From Spirochaetaceae bacterium (lineage in GTDB: Bacteria > Spirochaetota > Spirochaetia > Treponematales > Breznakiellaceae): DNA of 10,225 nucleotides. The notes below the pieces were generated by a model. It worked only from the letters and a program-made list of their open reading frames with translations, was not told the DNA's origin and searched no databases. The translations under genes and the position numbers were made by a program. Each line of letters opens with the position of its first letter. Within the stretch, counting starts at the first letter, position 1. This document shows, one piece after another, positions 1 through 7,073 of this stretch. The stretch spans positions 1 to 10,225 of the forward strand of contig JAITGJ010000090.1 in NCBI GenBank assembly GCA_031280705.1, given 5' to 3'.

Positions 1-71
1 ACTTCTTTAAAAGTGTGCCCCGCGTCTTTATACTTTATTACACGCAGCCTAAATTCCTTATCGTATGCCAT
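1..71 (-). CDS. IS630-family transposase, N-terminus only (runs off the window)
   Basis: Reading from the ATG at 71 toward base 1 gives MAYDKEFRLRVIKYKDAGHT followed by FKE, and the frame is still open at the window edge. This matches the usual start of the helix-turn-helix domain of IS630-type transposases, a pattern like MAYSxDFRxRVxxYxxxGHT. The protein would bind the element's ends and, in its missing DDE part, cut and join DNA at TA dinucleotides. Only 23 residues are visible, so it cannot be told whether the gene is intact. No good Shine-Dalgarno lies close to the ATG; AAAGG sits 11 nt upstream. The sequence is AT-rich compared with the phage genes beside it, which fits recent insertion. 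Confidence 0.8.
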   Translation of the reverse strand, partial: MAYDKEFRLRVIKYKDAGHTFKE

Positions 72-76
72 TCTTT

Positions 77-105
77 ATTATACCTTTTGTTTTAACTAAT
101 TGCAA
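77..105 (-). promoter_or_regulatory. Possible sigma70-type promoter of the transposase
   Basis: On the minus strand TTGCAA (105-100) is followed, after exactly 17 bases, by a perfect TATAAT (82-77). The -10 box ends only 5 bases before the ATG at 71, so transcription would start at or beside the start codon and give a leaderless message. That fits the lack of a well-placed Shine-Dalgarno. The region is AT-rich, so chance is possible. Confidence 0.4.
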
Positions 106-1480
106 GTAGATTTGCTATAATGAGTTTTCCAACCCCCACTACCGCCATTGAGACCGCGTAATACAGGCCCATAGCAATCACGACGGCAATAATCACCCCG
201 CGAAACTGCCAGGCTGTTTTTACCGCGCCGGTTATCGCGTCTATGAAAAATCCTATCACGCCAAACGCTTTTTCAACCGCGCCCGTATATTTGCTAAAAT
301 CTATTTTGGCGATGCTGCCGGCTATGCCGCCTATCTTTTCGGCTATTTTTTCAATCGCCGGAAGCAGCGCGTTTCCCAGATTGATACCGGCGTTCCGCAC
401 GGTATTCGTAACCATTGCCCAGCGCTTTTCGGGAGTGTTCATCATTTTTGCAAACGCTTCCTCGGTCGCGCCCGCCGAATTCCGCATCGCGTCCAGCGCT
501 CCCAGAAACGAGTCCCTGCCGCTTGAGGTGAGAATACGCACGGCGGTGTCCGCTTTGTCAGAGCCGAACAGTTTTCCAAGCACGATCTGATTACCGCCCG
601 CCGCGTCCGATATTTCTTGAATAAATTTCGCAAATCCTTTCGCCTGTAACGCGGATGCGGAAAAATCAACGCCGAGTCTTTTCGCTGTCTCCGCCGCTTC
701 CTTGCTTGGATTAATAACGCTGGCAAGCATCGCCTTCATGCTGGACATCGCGTCCGCCGTTTTAAGAGAGCCGGAACCTGTGAGCGACGCAATCGAGGCA
801 AATAACTCATCGACAGAAACGCCGAGATGCGCCGCATAGGGTACAACCTTCCCCATTGCCTGCGCCATATCGTTAAAAGAAGTTTTGCCCAAATTCTGCG
901 TCAAGAGCATTCTGTCGGAAATGGCGGCGGCATGTTCCGCCCGCAAGCCGTAGGCGTTAATCACCGATGTCAGCGCGTCTATCGCTGTAGCCTCGTCGGT
1001 AAAACCACCGATTGCCGATTTCGTTGCCGTTTCCACAAAGGCCGACGCCTTTTCGGTTGATATACCCGCCGTTATCGCGGTATACATAGAGTCCGCTATT
1101 TGATTTGACGCTATGCCTGTCCTTGAGGAAACTTCTAAAATCTCTTTTGACAGATTGCCGATTGGAACCGCCGCCGTATCCGCCACCGTGCCGATCTTGG
1201 CGAGGGCGCTTTGGTATGCTATCGCGTTGGTTACGCCGGAAGTAAGGACGCCTGCCACCTTGTCGATGTTGATGATTCCCGCGAGCCCCAGTGCGCCCGC
1301 GAGCTTCCCGCCCAGGTTCTTGATTTTCCCCATGAACCGGTCGGCGGCCTTTTCCGCGCCGGCATACATATTTTTTAGGGGGCGGTTTACAACTTTCGCT
1401 TCATTGTTGACGTTGGAGAGGGGGCGGGTAATGTTGTCTATCAGAGAAAAAACCGTCTCTATTGCGTATTTCCCCGCCAC
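92..1480 (-). CDS. Phage tail tape measure protein (TP901 family), C-terminally truncated by the IS
   Basis: The tape measure protein fills the tail tube during assembly and sets tail length, working with the chaperone encoded just upstream. Residues ~90-350 have the conserved core of TP901-type tape measure proteins (PhageMin_Tail): a helix-rich, Ala/Ser-rich region with stretches such as LEVSSRTGIASNQIADSMYT. Two hydrophobic stretches follow, near residues 400-415 and 427-455. The GTG start at 1480 has a GGAGG 7 nt upstream. The ORF is 462 codons and stops abruptly right after the second hydrophobic stretch, with the last ~9 codons falling in AT-rich sequence that seems to belong to the IS630 element. 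Intact relatives are usually much longer, and the C-terminal part is lost or lies beyond the insertion. It is probably non-functional as a length ruler. Confidence 0.85.
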   Translation of the reverse strand: MAGKYAIETVFSLIDNITRPLSNVNNEAKVVNRPLKNMYAGAEKAADRFMGKIKNLGGKLAGALGLAGIINIDKVAGVLTSGVTNAIAYQSALAKIGTVADTAAVPIGNLSKEILEVSSRTGIASNQIADSMYTAITAGISTEKASAFVETATKSAIGGFTDEATAIDALTSVINAYGLRAEHAAAISDRMLLTQNLGKTSFNDMAQAMGKVVPYAAHLGVSVDELFASIASLTGSGSLKTADAMSSMKAMLASVINPSKEAAETAKRLGVDFSASALQAKGFAKFIQEISDAAGGNQIVLGKLFGSDKADTAVRILTSSGRDSFLGALDAMRNSAGATEEAFAKMMNTPEKRWAMVTNTVRNAGINLGNALLPAIEKIAEKIGGIAGSIAKIDFSKYTGAVEKAFGVIGFFIDAITGAVKTAWQFRGVIIAVVIAMGLYYAVSMAVVGVGKLIIANLLAIS

Positions 1481-1501
1481 GGGCTTACCTCCACCGGCAA
1501 A

Positions 1502-1717
1502 CTAACGCTTCTTGGCCTTTTGCGCCTGCCGCTGCAGCTCACAAAGGCTCTCAACCAGCGGCATATAGAAAAACCTTATCTCATCCAGCGTTATATCCCG
1601 GGGATCGATACCGACGTGGTAATCCGTGTAGACCTGCCGCATCTGATGAGCCGCCCATGCCATGCCCGATTTCCGCTGCCGCTTTCCGTCAACGGCGACT
1701 TCGGAAATCAGGAACCT
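1502..1717 (-). CDS. Tail assembly chaperone, -1 frameshift extension (T-like part)
   Basis: This is the downstream frame of a lambda G/GT-type arrangement. Slippage on the heptamer at 1723-1717 would join it to the upstream chaperone and add 71 residues beginning RFLISEVAVDGK and ending QRQAQKAKKR, closed by a TAG at 1502-1504. The frame stays open upstream to a possible start at 1810, but that part (PARYSRPPVPAGH) looks like out-of-frame sequence, and no Shine-Dalgarno supports a separate start. In known systems the longer fused protein binds the tape measure protein, whose gene starts only 21 bases downstream, while the short form binds tube subunits. The family is assigned from position and the frameshift layout, because T parts are poorly conserved. 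Confidence 0.65.
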   Translation of the reverse strand, partial: RFLISEVAVDGKRQRKSGMAWAAHQMRQVYTDYHVGIDPRDITLDEIRFFYMPLVESLCELQRQAQKAKKR

Positions 1718-1723
1718 AAAAAA
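1683..1723 (-). promoter_or_regulatory. Programmed -1 ribosomal frameshift site with downstream stem
   Basis: In the frame that reads QDIGTLFLGS the minus strand carries the heptamer T TTT TTA at 1723-1717 within a run of seven T, the canonical X XXY YYZ form. The zero frame ends three codons later at TGA (1710-1708). Nine bases after the heptamer, TTTCCG (1707-1702) can pair with CGGAAA (1688-1683) across a 13-nt loop, a typical place for a stimulatory stem. A -1 slip opens a 71-codon frame that ends just before the tape measure gene. Confidence 0.75.
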
Positions 1724-2162
1724 AGCGTTCCGATGTCCTGCAGGAACTGGCGGTCGGCTATATCGAGCCGGGCCACAAAGGACTTCTCCTGCCGCAGAAG
1801 GAAGAGACAAACGCCTGGAACTTGTTCATCTGCTGGGTTTCCTTGTAGCCGTCCATAGCGAGAAAGTCCCTGCCCACCGGACGGCGGACGGTGATTTTCC
1901 GCCCCGCTTCCTTGCCCGAAAACTTTGAGACCGTATAGACCAGGATCGTCCCGTCAACGATCACGCGGGCTTCCTTCACGGCCTTTACGAAACGCCGCTT
2001 GATTTTTAAGAAGCTCTCGCGGTCTTCATCATCCATCCCGTCCGCGTCATGGTCAAAGCCGTTGGCTTCACAGTAGTTCGCAAACTCCTGTTCCGCCAGG
2101 TCACGCACTTCCGCCGCCCCGTATTCTTCCGCTCTGGCGGTTTCTTTTTCCAAATTGTCCAT
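1708..2162 (-). CDS. Tail assembly chaperone, upstream part (Mu gp41 / lambda G-like), frame broken
   Basis: From ATG 2162 (AGGAAG upstream) the frame encodes an acidic N-terminus, then KRRFVKAVKEARVIVDGTIL, then RPVGRDFLAMDGYKETQQMN and FQAFVSS, and as written it soon ends at a TAG (1760-1758). At about 1800 the neighbouring frame takes over and reads LLRQEKSFVARLDIADRQFL to TGA 1708. Together they give the expected shape of a tail assembly chaperone of Mu-like phages: an ion-binding-like RPxxRD segment and a C-terminal LDxxDxxFL helix. One missing base in the pyrimidine tract TCTCTTCCTTCTG would explain the break, and no canonical slippery heptamer is present there. It could be a real mutation or an assembly error. 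The gene sits between the tube and tape measure genes, as usual. Confidence 0.75.
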
Positions 2163-2173
2163 CACCCGCTTCC

Positions 2174-2551
2174 TTACGACTGCATTTCAAGATCGCCCTC
2201 AAGGGATATGCCCGCGGTTCCCTGCTGGGTGTCCTCGGTAATATCGTCCACAAATTGCATGGAGCCCGCATACACGGTGCCGTCGCAATAGGTGATCGAA
2301 ATGTCAAAAAAGTCCGCCTTGCTCTGCTGGTCCCGCATGAATTCAAGGTCCCGGTTTTCATGGGTAACCTGCACATTGAGGTTTTTGATACTGCCATTGA
2401 CCCGGCTGCGGATAAGCCGCTTCGATCCGTCGCCGTTGAACTTCACCTCGTTCTTGAACCCCGCGAGGATAACGTTTCCCGCGTCATCCCCGTTCACCGG
2501 GAAACGCCGCCCGGCGATGGTAATAGATTCTATAGGCCCGCTGATATTCAT
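2174..2551 (-). CDS. Phage tail tube protein
   Basis: The 125-residue protein (MNISGPIESITIAGRRFPVN at the start) has the size and position of the tail tube protein of Mu-like contractile phages (Mu gpM), directly after the sheath gene and before the chaperone. Tube subunits stack as hexamers inside the sheath and form the channel for DNA. Predicted beta-strand sequence with few helices fits: an N-terminal SITIAGRRFPV strand, a FNGDGSKRLIRSR loop and a C-terminal GTAGISLEGDLEM strand. ATG 2551 has AAGGGGG 6 nt upstream, and a TAA closes it 12 bases before the chaperone start. Sequence-level similarity to a particular family was not checked, so the call rests on size, order and fold impression. 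Confidence 0.75.
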   Translation of the reverse strand: MNISGPIESITIAGRRFPVNGDDAGNVILAGFKNEVKFNGDGSKRLIRSRVNGSIKNLNVQVTHENRDLEFMRDQQSKADFFDISITYCDGTVYAGSMQFVDDITEDTQQGTAGISLEGDLEMQS

Positions 2552-2562
2552 TTACCGCCCCC

Positions 2563-4314
2563 TTACGCCGCACCAAGATAGAAGCCGAAGTAAATATCCG
2601 TGCTGGTAACTTCCACGTTGCCGGAAAGTTTGCACGGAAACCGCACGTCAAGCCGCTTGGGATTCTGGCTCGATATTTTGACCGCCATGTTCTCCTTGGT
2701 GAACTCCGGTTCCTGAATAATCGCGTAGGCGGCAAGGGAGTTGGCCAGGTTTATCAAAGCGGTCTTGATGGTCTTGGGCTGCACCGCCTTCGGGTTCGTG
2801 GTCGGCGTCTCGTCGCTCACCAGCGGCGCTCCCTTCAATTCGTCCGCTTCCATGATTGCCCGGATATTGAAAACCACGTTTTGCAGCTTCACCAGGTCTA
2901 CCACATAGCGGCGTGAGGGGAGGCTCTCGCCGTCAGGATGATAGAAGGTAATAATGTCGTTGAGTTCGGCGGCGCTGCCGTTCTTGATGTTTGTACTCGC
3001 GCCCTTCGCTACCGCGTTGTTGCGGGTGGTATAATTCTCCTGGGCCGTATCGGGGCCTGCGGCAAGGCCGCTCAACAGGCCGTGATACCCCAGCGGCGGG
3101 TTCGCGTTGGCGTTGGTCATGATGTCCGACACCAGCCCCTTCGCGGCGATGACAAAGGGAAGCTCGCCGCTCCCGGTGGACTGTATCAGGAAGTTGGCGT
3201 AATCGGTTTTGCGCTGATCCGTAAGCGCCGTCCGGGTGGCGAAGTCGTCCACGCATCCGTGCGCCACGAGGCAGGGCTTCTTTTCCAGTTCACTCCAGCG
3301 TCCTTGGGAGAAGGTCTGGTATTGGTCAAGCCGGGACGGATTATCGTAAGAAAAGCAGGAGAGGATGAAGGTTTCCCAGACCTGACCGATTTGCTCCAGC
3401 GCCGGGCTGACATCCGGGTCCACCGCGCCGCCTGACATTGCGGTTACGTCAAAGGTAAGGCCCTCCACCGCCGCGTCCACTTTGACGGCAATGTCGTTTC
3501 CGGTCGCGCCGCTCCATTTTGCGGTAAGCGGCATCTCACCGCCCGCGATGGCTCCCGCCGTTACCGGCATTTCCAGCACCTTCTGAATTGCCGATCTCAT
3601 GGCCGAAAGAACCTCCGCGCCGGTGTTGCCTTTGAGGATGGCGAATACCGCGCTCACGCCGCCGATGGTGATGGTTCCTTCCCCCGCCTCCGCCGCCGTG
3701 CCGTCGCAGGAGACCGTCCCTTGCGCCGGGGCGGAACCGGGGTCTGTACCGTTCACGGCGTCCACGCATACCACGGTAATGCCGGGGGGAATAGCCGGGT
3801 CGATTACCGAGGCGACATCAATTCCGGCGGCGAGATTCTGGTCAAAGCCTTTTCTCGCGGCGGTGAGGGTAAAGTCCCGGTGTTCGCCGCTCTCCAATAC
3901 CAGCGGCGCGTCAAGGGTGATGTACCAATCCATAACGCCGTCAGGGAAATGATAGCGGTCAGCCGGAATCGTTGTTTGGCTGGCCGCCGTATTGGTAACG
4001 CGGATGGTCGCGGCGGCGAAACTGCCGGTGTCCGCGATGAGCGGGTAGAAGGTTACGGGGAAATTCGCGCCCCCGCCGCCTGAGGGGAACAACTGCCGCG
4101 CCGCGAGGTGCAGCGGCGATCCGTAGCCGTAGCGTTTCGCCACCGCGTCCGCGCTTCCGGCCGCCTCGTATTTGTCGGCACTGTAAAGCGCGCTGTCATT
4201 TCCAACGCCGATAACGGCGAGGCGCTGGGGCAGGTACGCCCCCGCCCCCGCGTTAAAGTTCCGGTACTCCACGTTCACTCCGCAAACGCGGGATACCGCC
4301 GATGCTGGCAGCAT
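2563..4314 (-). CDS. Phage tail sheath protein (Mu gpL-like)
   Basis: This is the contractile outer layer of the tail, and its presence makes the phage a myovirus. The N-terminus has the sheath pattern VCGVNVEYRNFNAGAG and QRLAVIGVG. The middle (about residues 190-290) carries the beta-rich insertion seen in Mu-type sheaths, with GTVSCDGTAAEAGEGTITIG, a GNTGAEVLSAMRSAI helix, MPVTA and SGATGNDIAVKV. The C-terminus, from about residue 440, has the conserved sheath domain with SRRYVVDLVKLQNVVFNIRA and closing strands DVRFPCKLSGNVEVTSTDIY. At 583 residues it is somewhat longer than Mu gpL (about 495). ATG 4314 has AGGAGG 5 nt upstream. The gene follows the tail terminator candidate by one base and precedes the tube gene. 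Confidence 0.93.
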   Translation of the reverse strand: MLPASAVSRVCGVNVEYRNFNAGAGAYLPQRLAVIGVGNDSALYSADKYEAAGSADAVAKRYGYGSPLHLAARQLFPSGGGGANFPVTFYPLIADTGSFAAATIRVTNTAASQTTIPADRYHFPDGVMDWYITLDAPLVLESGEHRDFTLTAARKGFDQNLAAGIDVASVIDPAIPPGITVVCVDAVNGTDPGSAPAQGTVSCDGTAAEAGEGTITIGGVSAVFAILKGNTGAEVLSAMRSAIQKVLEMPVTAGAIAGGEMPLTAKWSGATGNDIAVKVDAAVEGLTFDVTAMSGGAVDPDVSPALEQIGQVWETFILSCFSYDNPSRLDQYQTFSQGRWSELEKKPCLVAHGCVDDFATRTALTDQRKTDYANFLIQSTGSGELPFVIAAKGLVSDIMTNANANPPLGYHGLLSGLAAGPDTAQENYTTRNNAVAKGASTNIKNGSAAELNDIITFYHPDGESLPSRRYVVDLVKLQNVVFNIRAIMEADELKGAPLVSDETPTTNPKAVQPKTIKTALINLANSLAAYAIIQEPEFTKENMAVKISSQNPKRLDVRFPCKLSGNVEVTSTDIYFGFYLGAA

Positions 4315-4315
4315 A

Positions 4316-4954
4316 TCAGCCTCCTATTGCCCGTAATTCCCCGCTGGCGGGGTTTAATTCCCAGTCAATCGCCTCAAGCGGAAAGCCTTCCGCCTCGATT
4401 GCCTTTTCCAAAAACTGTACCGCTATGGTCACGCGGATGATCACATACGCGAGCGCCGATTCGCCGGTTTTGTCCGGCGTTCCGGCTTCCATAGCCGTAA
4501 CTATCCGGGAACCAACCGTGCCGCGCAGCCCCAGATAGGTGTAATAATCGGACATGAGGATGCGCCGGACGAGCCGCGTTAGTTTCCACGCCCGGAAGCT
4601 CGCGCTCTTGTCGTCCCGGAAGTTCCCGCCGTCATTTCCCCGGGCGCAGCAGTCGATCCAGAACACCGCCTGTTCCTTCTGCATACCGAGCCGGGGGTTT
4701 GCCTCGGGCGCTTCAACCTTCGGCAGCAGCACGTTCACAAAACGCGGCAGGGGATTATCGTCCCCCGCCTCATAGGGCCGCGAATTCTCCACATACACCG
4801 GAATATCGTACTCGGCGGCGTTTGCCGCGCCGTCCTCAACCGCTATCGCGTGCTGTTTTTGCAGCCCCAATGACAAAATCGCCGCAAGCTGATCGCGGAC
4901 GATTTCAAGGGTATCCGGCTCGGTTATGAGTTTCTTGATTTGCGCCTCACTCAT
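4316..4954 (-). CDS. Phage virion protein, candidate tail terminator (Mu gp37 position)
   Basis: The 212-residue protein starts MSEAQIKKLITEPDTLEIVR and lies immediately before the sheath gene, where Mu-like phages encode gp37 or other tail terminator proteins that cap the tail and join it to the head. The N-terminal half is a helix followed by strands (AEYDIPVYVENSRPY). The second half has FWIDCCARG, a helical KLTRLVRRILMSDYYTYLG and a strand RVTIAVQFLEKAIEAEG. A short N-terminal helix followed by a strand/helix/strand fold suits terminators. ATG 4954 has GGGAGG 6 nt upstream and overlaps the stop of the preceding gene (ATGA). No signature motif was recognised, so the role is inferred from order and shape. 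Confidence 0.55.
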   Translation of the reverse strand: MSEAQIKKLITEPDTLEIVRDQLAAILSLGLQKQHAIAVEDGAANAAEYDIPVYVENSRPYEAGDDNPLPRFVNVLLPKVEAPEANPRLGMQKEQAVFWIDCCARGNDGGNFRDDKSASFRAWKLTRLVRRILMSDYYTYLGLRGTVGSRIVTAMEAGTPDKTGESALAYVIIRVTIAVQFLEKAIEAEGFPLEAIDWELNPASGELRAIGG

Positions 4955-5319
4955 GCGCCGCCTCCCATATCCAGCGCGATGGACAGATTGTATATGCCTA
5001 TCGTCCTATCCGCGTCGCAGCCCGACACAAACACGTTCACCGCGTTCCCCCGCAGATCAATTAACCGCGCCTTCCAGCCCCGGCACGGAACCAGGGATGT
5101 CAGCGCGGCAAGCGTTTTTATCCTGCACGAACATTCGATTGACCGTCCGCGGATCTTCTCGCCCCGTTCCGGCTCGATCAAAAAACCGATGTCCCCCGCC
5201 ATGCCGGTAACGGCGTATTCACCGCCAGCCGGGTCGATCAGCGTAAAGGGGCTGCCCGACGTGGAGGGGGCTTCCAGAGTCTTTTCCAAATCGGCTTCGG
5301 CGAGTTCCCGTAAATTCAC
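4951..5319 (-). CDS. Putative head-tail completion protein (lambda FII position)
   Basis: The 122-residue product starts at GTG 5319 (MNLRELAEADLEKTLEAPST) and shows a short amphipathic helix followed by beta strands: SPFTLIDPAGGEYAVTG, DIGFLIEPERGEKIRGRSIE, GWKARLIDLRGNAVNVFVSG. Small proteins with a leading helix and a beta barrel are typical head-tail connectors or stoppers, and this slot, two genes after capsid E, is that of lambda gpFII. It would plug the filled head and receive the tail. The Shine-Dalgarno is weak (GCGGGG 4 nt upstream), and translation is probably coupled to the preceding gene, whose stop is 2 bases before. Four cysteines and an SGCDADR loop are noticeable. The role is inferred. 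Confidence 0.55.
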   Translation of the reverse strand: MNLRELAEADLEKTLEAPSTSGSPFTLIDPAGGEYAVTGMAGDIGFLIEPERGEKIRGRSIECSCRIKTLAALTSLVPCRGWKARLIDLRGNAVNVFVSGCDADRTIGIYNLSIALDMGGGA

Positions 5320-5321
5320 CG

Positions 5322-5813
5322 TTACCCCGCAAGGCCCGCGAGCGACGCTTCGGCGGCGGTAAGCGCGTCCCGCGCCTCCGAAAGTTCCCGCGCTTTCTTG
5401 TCGGCATCGGCCTGCGCCGCTTCCAGCCGATAGTCCGCTTCGGCTTTATCCGCGACGCTCGCGTTCTTGGCGGCGGCTTTCGCGGCGGTATCCGCGTCCC
5501 GCTTCGCCTCAAGGACGCCCAGCGCCGCCTGTACCGCGTCCTCGGCGGCTTTGCGTTTCGCTTGTTTGATAGCGTCCGCGTTTTTTGCCGCCTGTTCGTC
5601 CGCTTCTTCCCGCTTTGATCCGGCGCCGGCCCGGGCCGCTTCCAGTTCCCGCTGCAAGGCGGCTTTCGACTTGCCGACGACGATATGCCCTTTGGAAATT
5701 TTTTTCAAAAAGATTTCCTTCGAGGCAAAATCCTGTTCGGTGATCTCCGCCCCGGGCCCGATGATCCCCCGCTTGGGGGTTGAAAACGAATGTCCCTCCG
5801 CCACGATATACAT
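5322..5813 (-). CDS. Ala/Lys/Glu-rich coiled-coil protein in the lambda FI position
   Basis: The ATG at 5813 is chosen because GGAGG lies 5 nt upstream; a TTG at 5825 in the same frame overlaps that site. The 163-residue product has two parts. Residues 1-46 form a small globular section (MYIVAEGHSFSTPKRGIIGP, then GAEITEQDF and KKISKGHIVV). The rest is almost pure charged coiled coil with many alanines (REELEAARAG-like, KQAKRKAAEDAVQAALGVLE). The gene lies between capsid E and the head completion gene, the place of lambda FI, which assists packaging. The globular part has the same G-x-F ... G-x-x-I-T-x-x-D ... G look as the C-terminal part of lambda gpFI, but here at the N-terminus. The function is uncertain. 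Confidence 0.6.
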   Translation of the reverse strand: MYIVAEGHSFSTPKRGIIGPGAEITEQDFASKEIFLKKISKGHIVVGKSKAALQRELEAARAGAGSKREEADEQAAKNADAIKQAKRKAAEDAVQAALGVLEAKRDADTAAKAAAKNASVADKAEADYRLEAAQADADKKARELSEARDALTAAEASLAGLAG

Positions 5814-5831
5814 AGCATCCTCCAAAATAAT

Positions 5832-6926
5832 TTAGACCACGGTGGTCAAACAGCCGTACCGGTCGATACTCACCGGGCACATGAAGGGCCTTGAGCCAAC
5901 CTCGCCGATGTATGTCCGGCGCTTCTCGTCCATGTAGACCCGGGCGAAGAAGTCATACTCGTTGTCGATGGGTATTTTGTTCCCGAAAAGCGGGTCAAAC
6001 ACCGGGTCGATTTTGATGTTCGGGTAGCCGCCGAAATACCTGCGGAAATCCAGTGACGGCAATTCGGGCAGGAAGAGTACTTTGTCCGGGTCAAGAAAGT
6101 TCACGGCGCTGGTGGTCTTCCAGGGCGTGTAAAAACCGTCGTAGCACCAGAGCTCGACTTTATACTGCCCGATAAAAAGGCAGCCCATATACGCCGCGCC
6201 CTTATCGGCAAGCCGGGGGTCGAGGCCGCCCACGCCAAGGTAATCCTGCTTGAGGTTATCCTGCACCCAGGTGTCCCGGAAAAACTTGTCCCACGCCGCC
6301 TCGCCGAACACGAGCCGCTTTACGTCAACAAAGCCGTCTTTGCGGATAACGTTTATCAGGTTTTTGCAGTCCTGTACCGGGTCGGCCCCGCTCGCGCCCC
6401 AGGATATGGATACCGTGGGGAAATGCGTCGCTTTGGGAAAGAAGTTTTCAGCATAGGTCGTTACGTTGTTCTCGTCGGTAAGCTCGATTTTGCCGGTCTG
6501 CAAAACCTGAGCCGCCTGGTACTCGATGGAATTACGCAGCATCCGCATCATCTTCGCAAAGGCCGGAACCAGCGTATCCGCAAGCCGCGCAAGCCAGTTT
6601 ACCGCTCCCGTGCCGGTAAGGTAGGCGTTCTCCCCGGGACGCCGCGCCATAAGCGCGTGGATGTCCGCGGGGCTGTCCAGCGTGTAAGTGGGGAATTCCA
6701 CCTTCTTGTTGGTAAACTTGTCCAGCGCGATTGACACCGCCGCCGCGTTCAGGTTCGGCACCGCCGGGGCGATCTCCGCGCCGCTCCGCACGATGTCATA
6801 CTCAATCTCGTCGGCGTCGGTAAAACTTTCCGGCACAACGCGGAAAAACGTTGACAGGAATCCCATCCTGGTAATGTCCGGCTGCTGCCGGAACATCTCC
6901 ACGATCCTAACAAAAAAATCTATCAT
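5832..6926 (-). CDS. Phage major capsid protein E (lambda gpE family)
   Basis: The 364-residue protein builds the icosahedral head shell. Recognisable features of the capsid E family are the early FFRVVPESFTDADEIEYDIV segment, the following KFTNKKVEFPTYTLDSPADI, the long helix ARLADTLVPAFAKMMRMLRN with IEYQAAQVLQTGKI, and a C-terminal half rich in aromatic strands ending in RRTYIGEVGSRPFMCPVSID. The length is near lambda gpE (341). ATG 6926 has AGGAGGG 4 nt upstream. The gene lies directly after the decoration gene and protease/scaffold, the standard lambda order C-Nu3-D-E. The frame is intact. Confidence 0.92.
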   Translation of the reverse strand: MIDFFVRIVEMFRQQPDITRMGFLSTFFRVVPESFTDADEIEYDIVRSGAEIAPAVPNLNAAAVSIALDKFTNKKVEFPTYTLDSPADIHALMARRPGENAYLTGTGAVNWLARLADTLVPAFAKMMRMLRNSIEYQAAQVLQTGKIELTDENNVTTYAENFFPKATHFPTVSISWGASGADPVQDCKNLINVIRKDGFVDVKRLVFGEAAWDKFFRDTWVQDNLKQDYLGVGGLDPRLADKGAAYMGCLFIGQYKVELWCYDGFYTPWKTTSAVNFLDPDKVLFLPELPSLDFRRYFGGYPNIKIDPVFDPLFGNKIPIDNEYDFFARVYMDEKRRTYIGEVGSRPFMCPVSIDRYGCLTTVV

Positions 6927-6935
6927 CCCGCCCTC

Positions 6936-7073
6936 CTATTGATTGTCCAGTTTCGACAGATCGGTAACCTTCTGCGCCACGATGCCGTAGACGCGAAGCG
7001 AGTCGCACTGCGCGGCGGTCAATGCCGTCTCGGGGGCCGCGTTGTAAAACAGCATATCGTGCCGCACCCGCCC
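6936..7073 (-). pseudogene. C-terminal half of the decoration protein, cut off by an in-frame TAG
   Basis: Directly after the TAG at 7076-7074, the same frame stays open for 45 codons to TAG 6938-6936: GRVRHDMLFYNAAPETALTA, then AQCDSLRVYGIVAQKV and TDLSKLDNQ. The pattern GxVxxDxL...LTxAQxDxLRxxGI is the usual C-terminal end of gpD-like decoration proteins, and adding it to the 77-residue upstream part gives 122 residues plus the TAG position, close to lambda gpD (110). A GTG at 7067 with AGGGG just upstream could restart translation and make a 43-residue peptide. It is most simply a nonsense mutation, with stop readthrough or a sequence error as alternatives. Confidence 0.65.

Larger units (their letters stand above)
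1..119 (-). mobile_element. End of an IS630-like insertion sequence inserted in the tape measure gene
   Basis: A transposase start at 71 faces out of the window, and the tape measure reading frame dies at a TAA (92-94) just before it. The edge of the element is inferred to lie at one of the TA dinucleotides at 116-117 or 118-119, because IS630 elements duplicate a TA on insertion and because base composition changes there. The candidate terminal sequence, read toward the transposase, begins TATAGCAAATCTACTTGCAA. The other end is outside the window, so neither the inverted repeat nor the target duplication can be confirmed. The exact boundary is uncertain by several bases. Confidence 0.65.

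Noticed and set aside
1502..1810. Separate gene of 102 codons starting at 1810
   Set aside because: The part upstream of 1717 reads as out-of-frame text over the chaperone and no ribosome binding site supports the start; a -1 frameshift extension explains the frame better.
2938..3435. Plus-strand open frame of 165 codons
   Set aside because: It is antisense to the intact sheath gene, has no ribosome binding site and has the composition of a GC-rich shadow frame.
5467..5835. Plus-strand open frame of 122 codons rich in Ala, Ser and Phe
   Set aside because: It is the antisense shadow of the Ala/Lys/Glu coiled-coil gene, whose repetitive codons suppress stops on the other strand.
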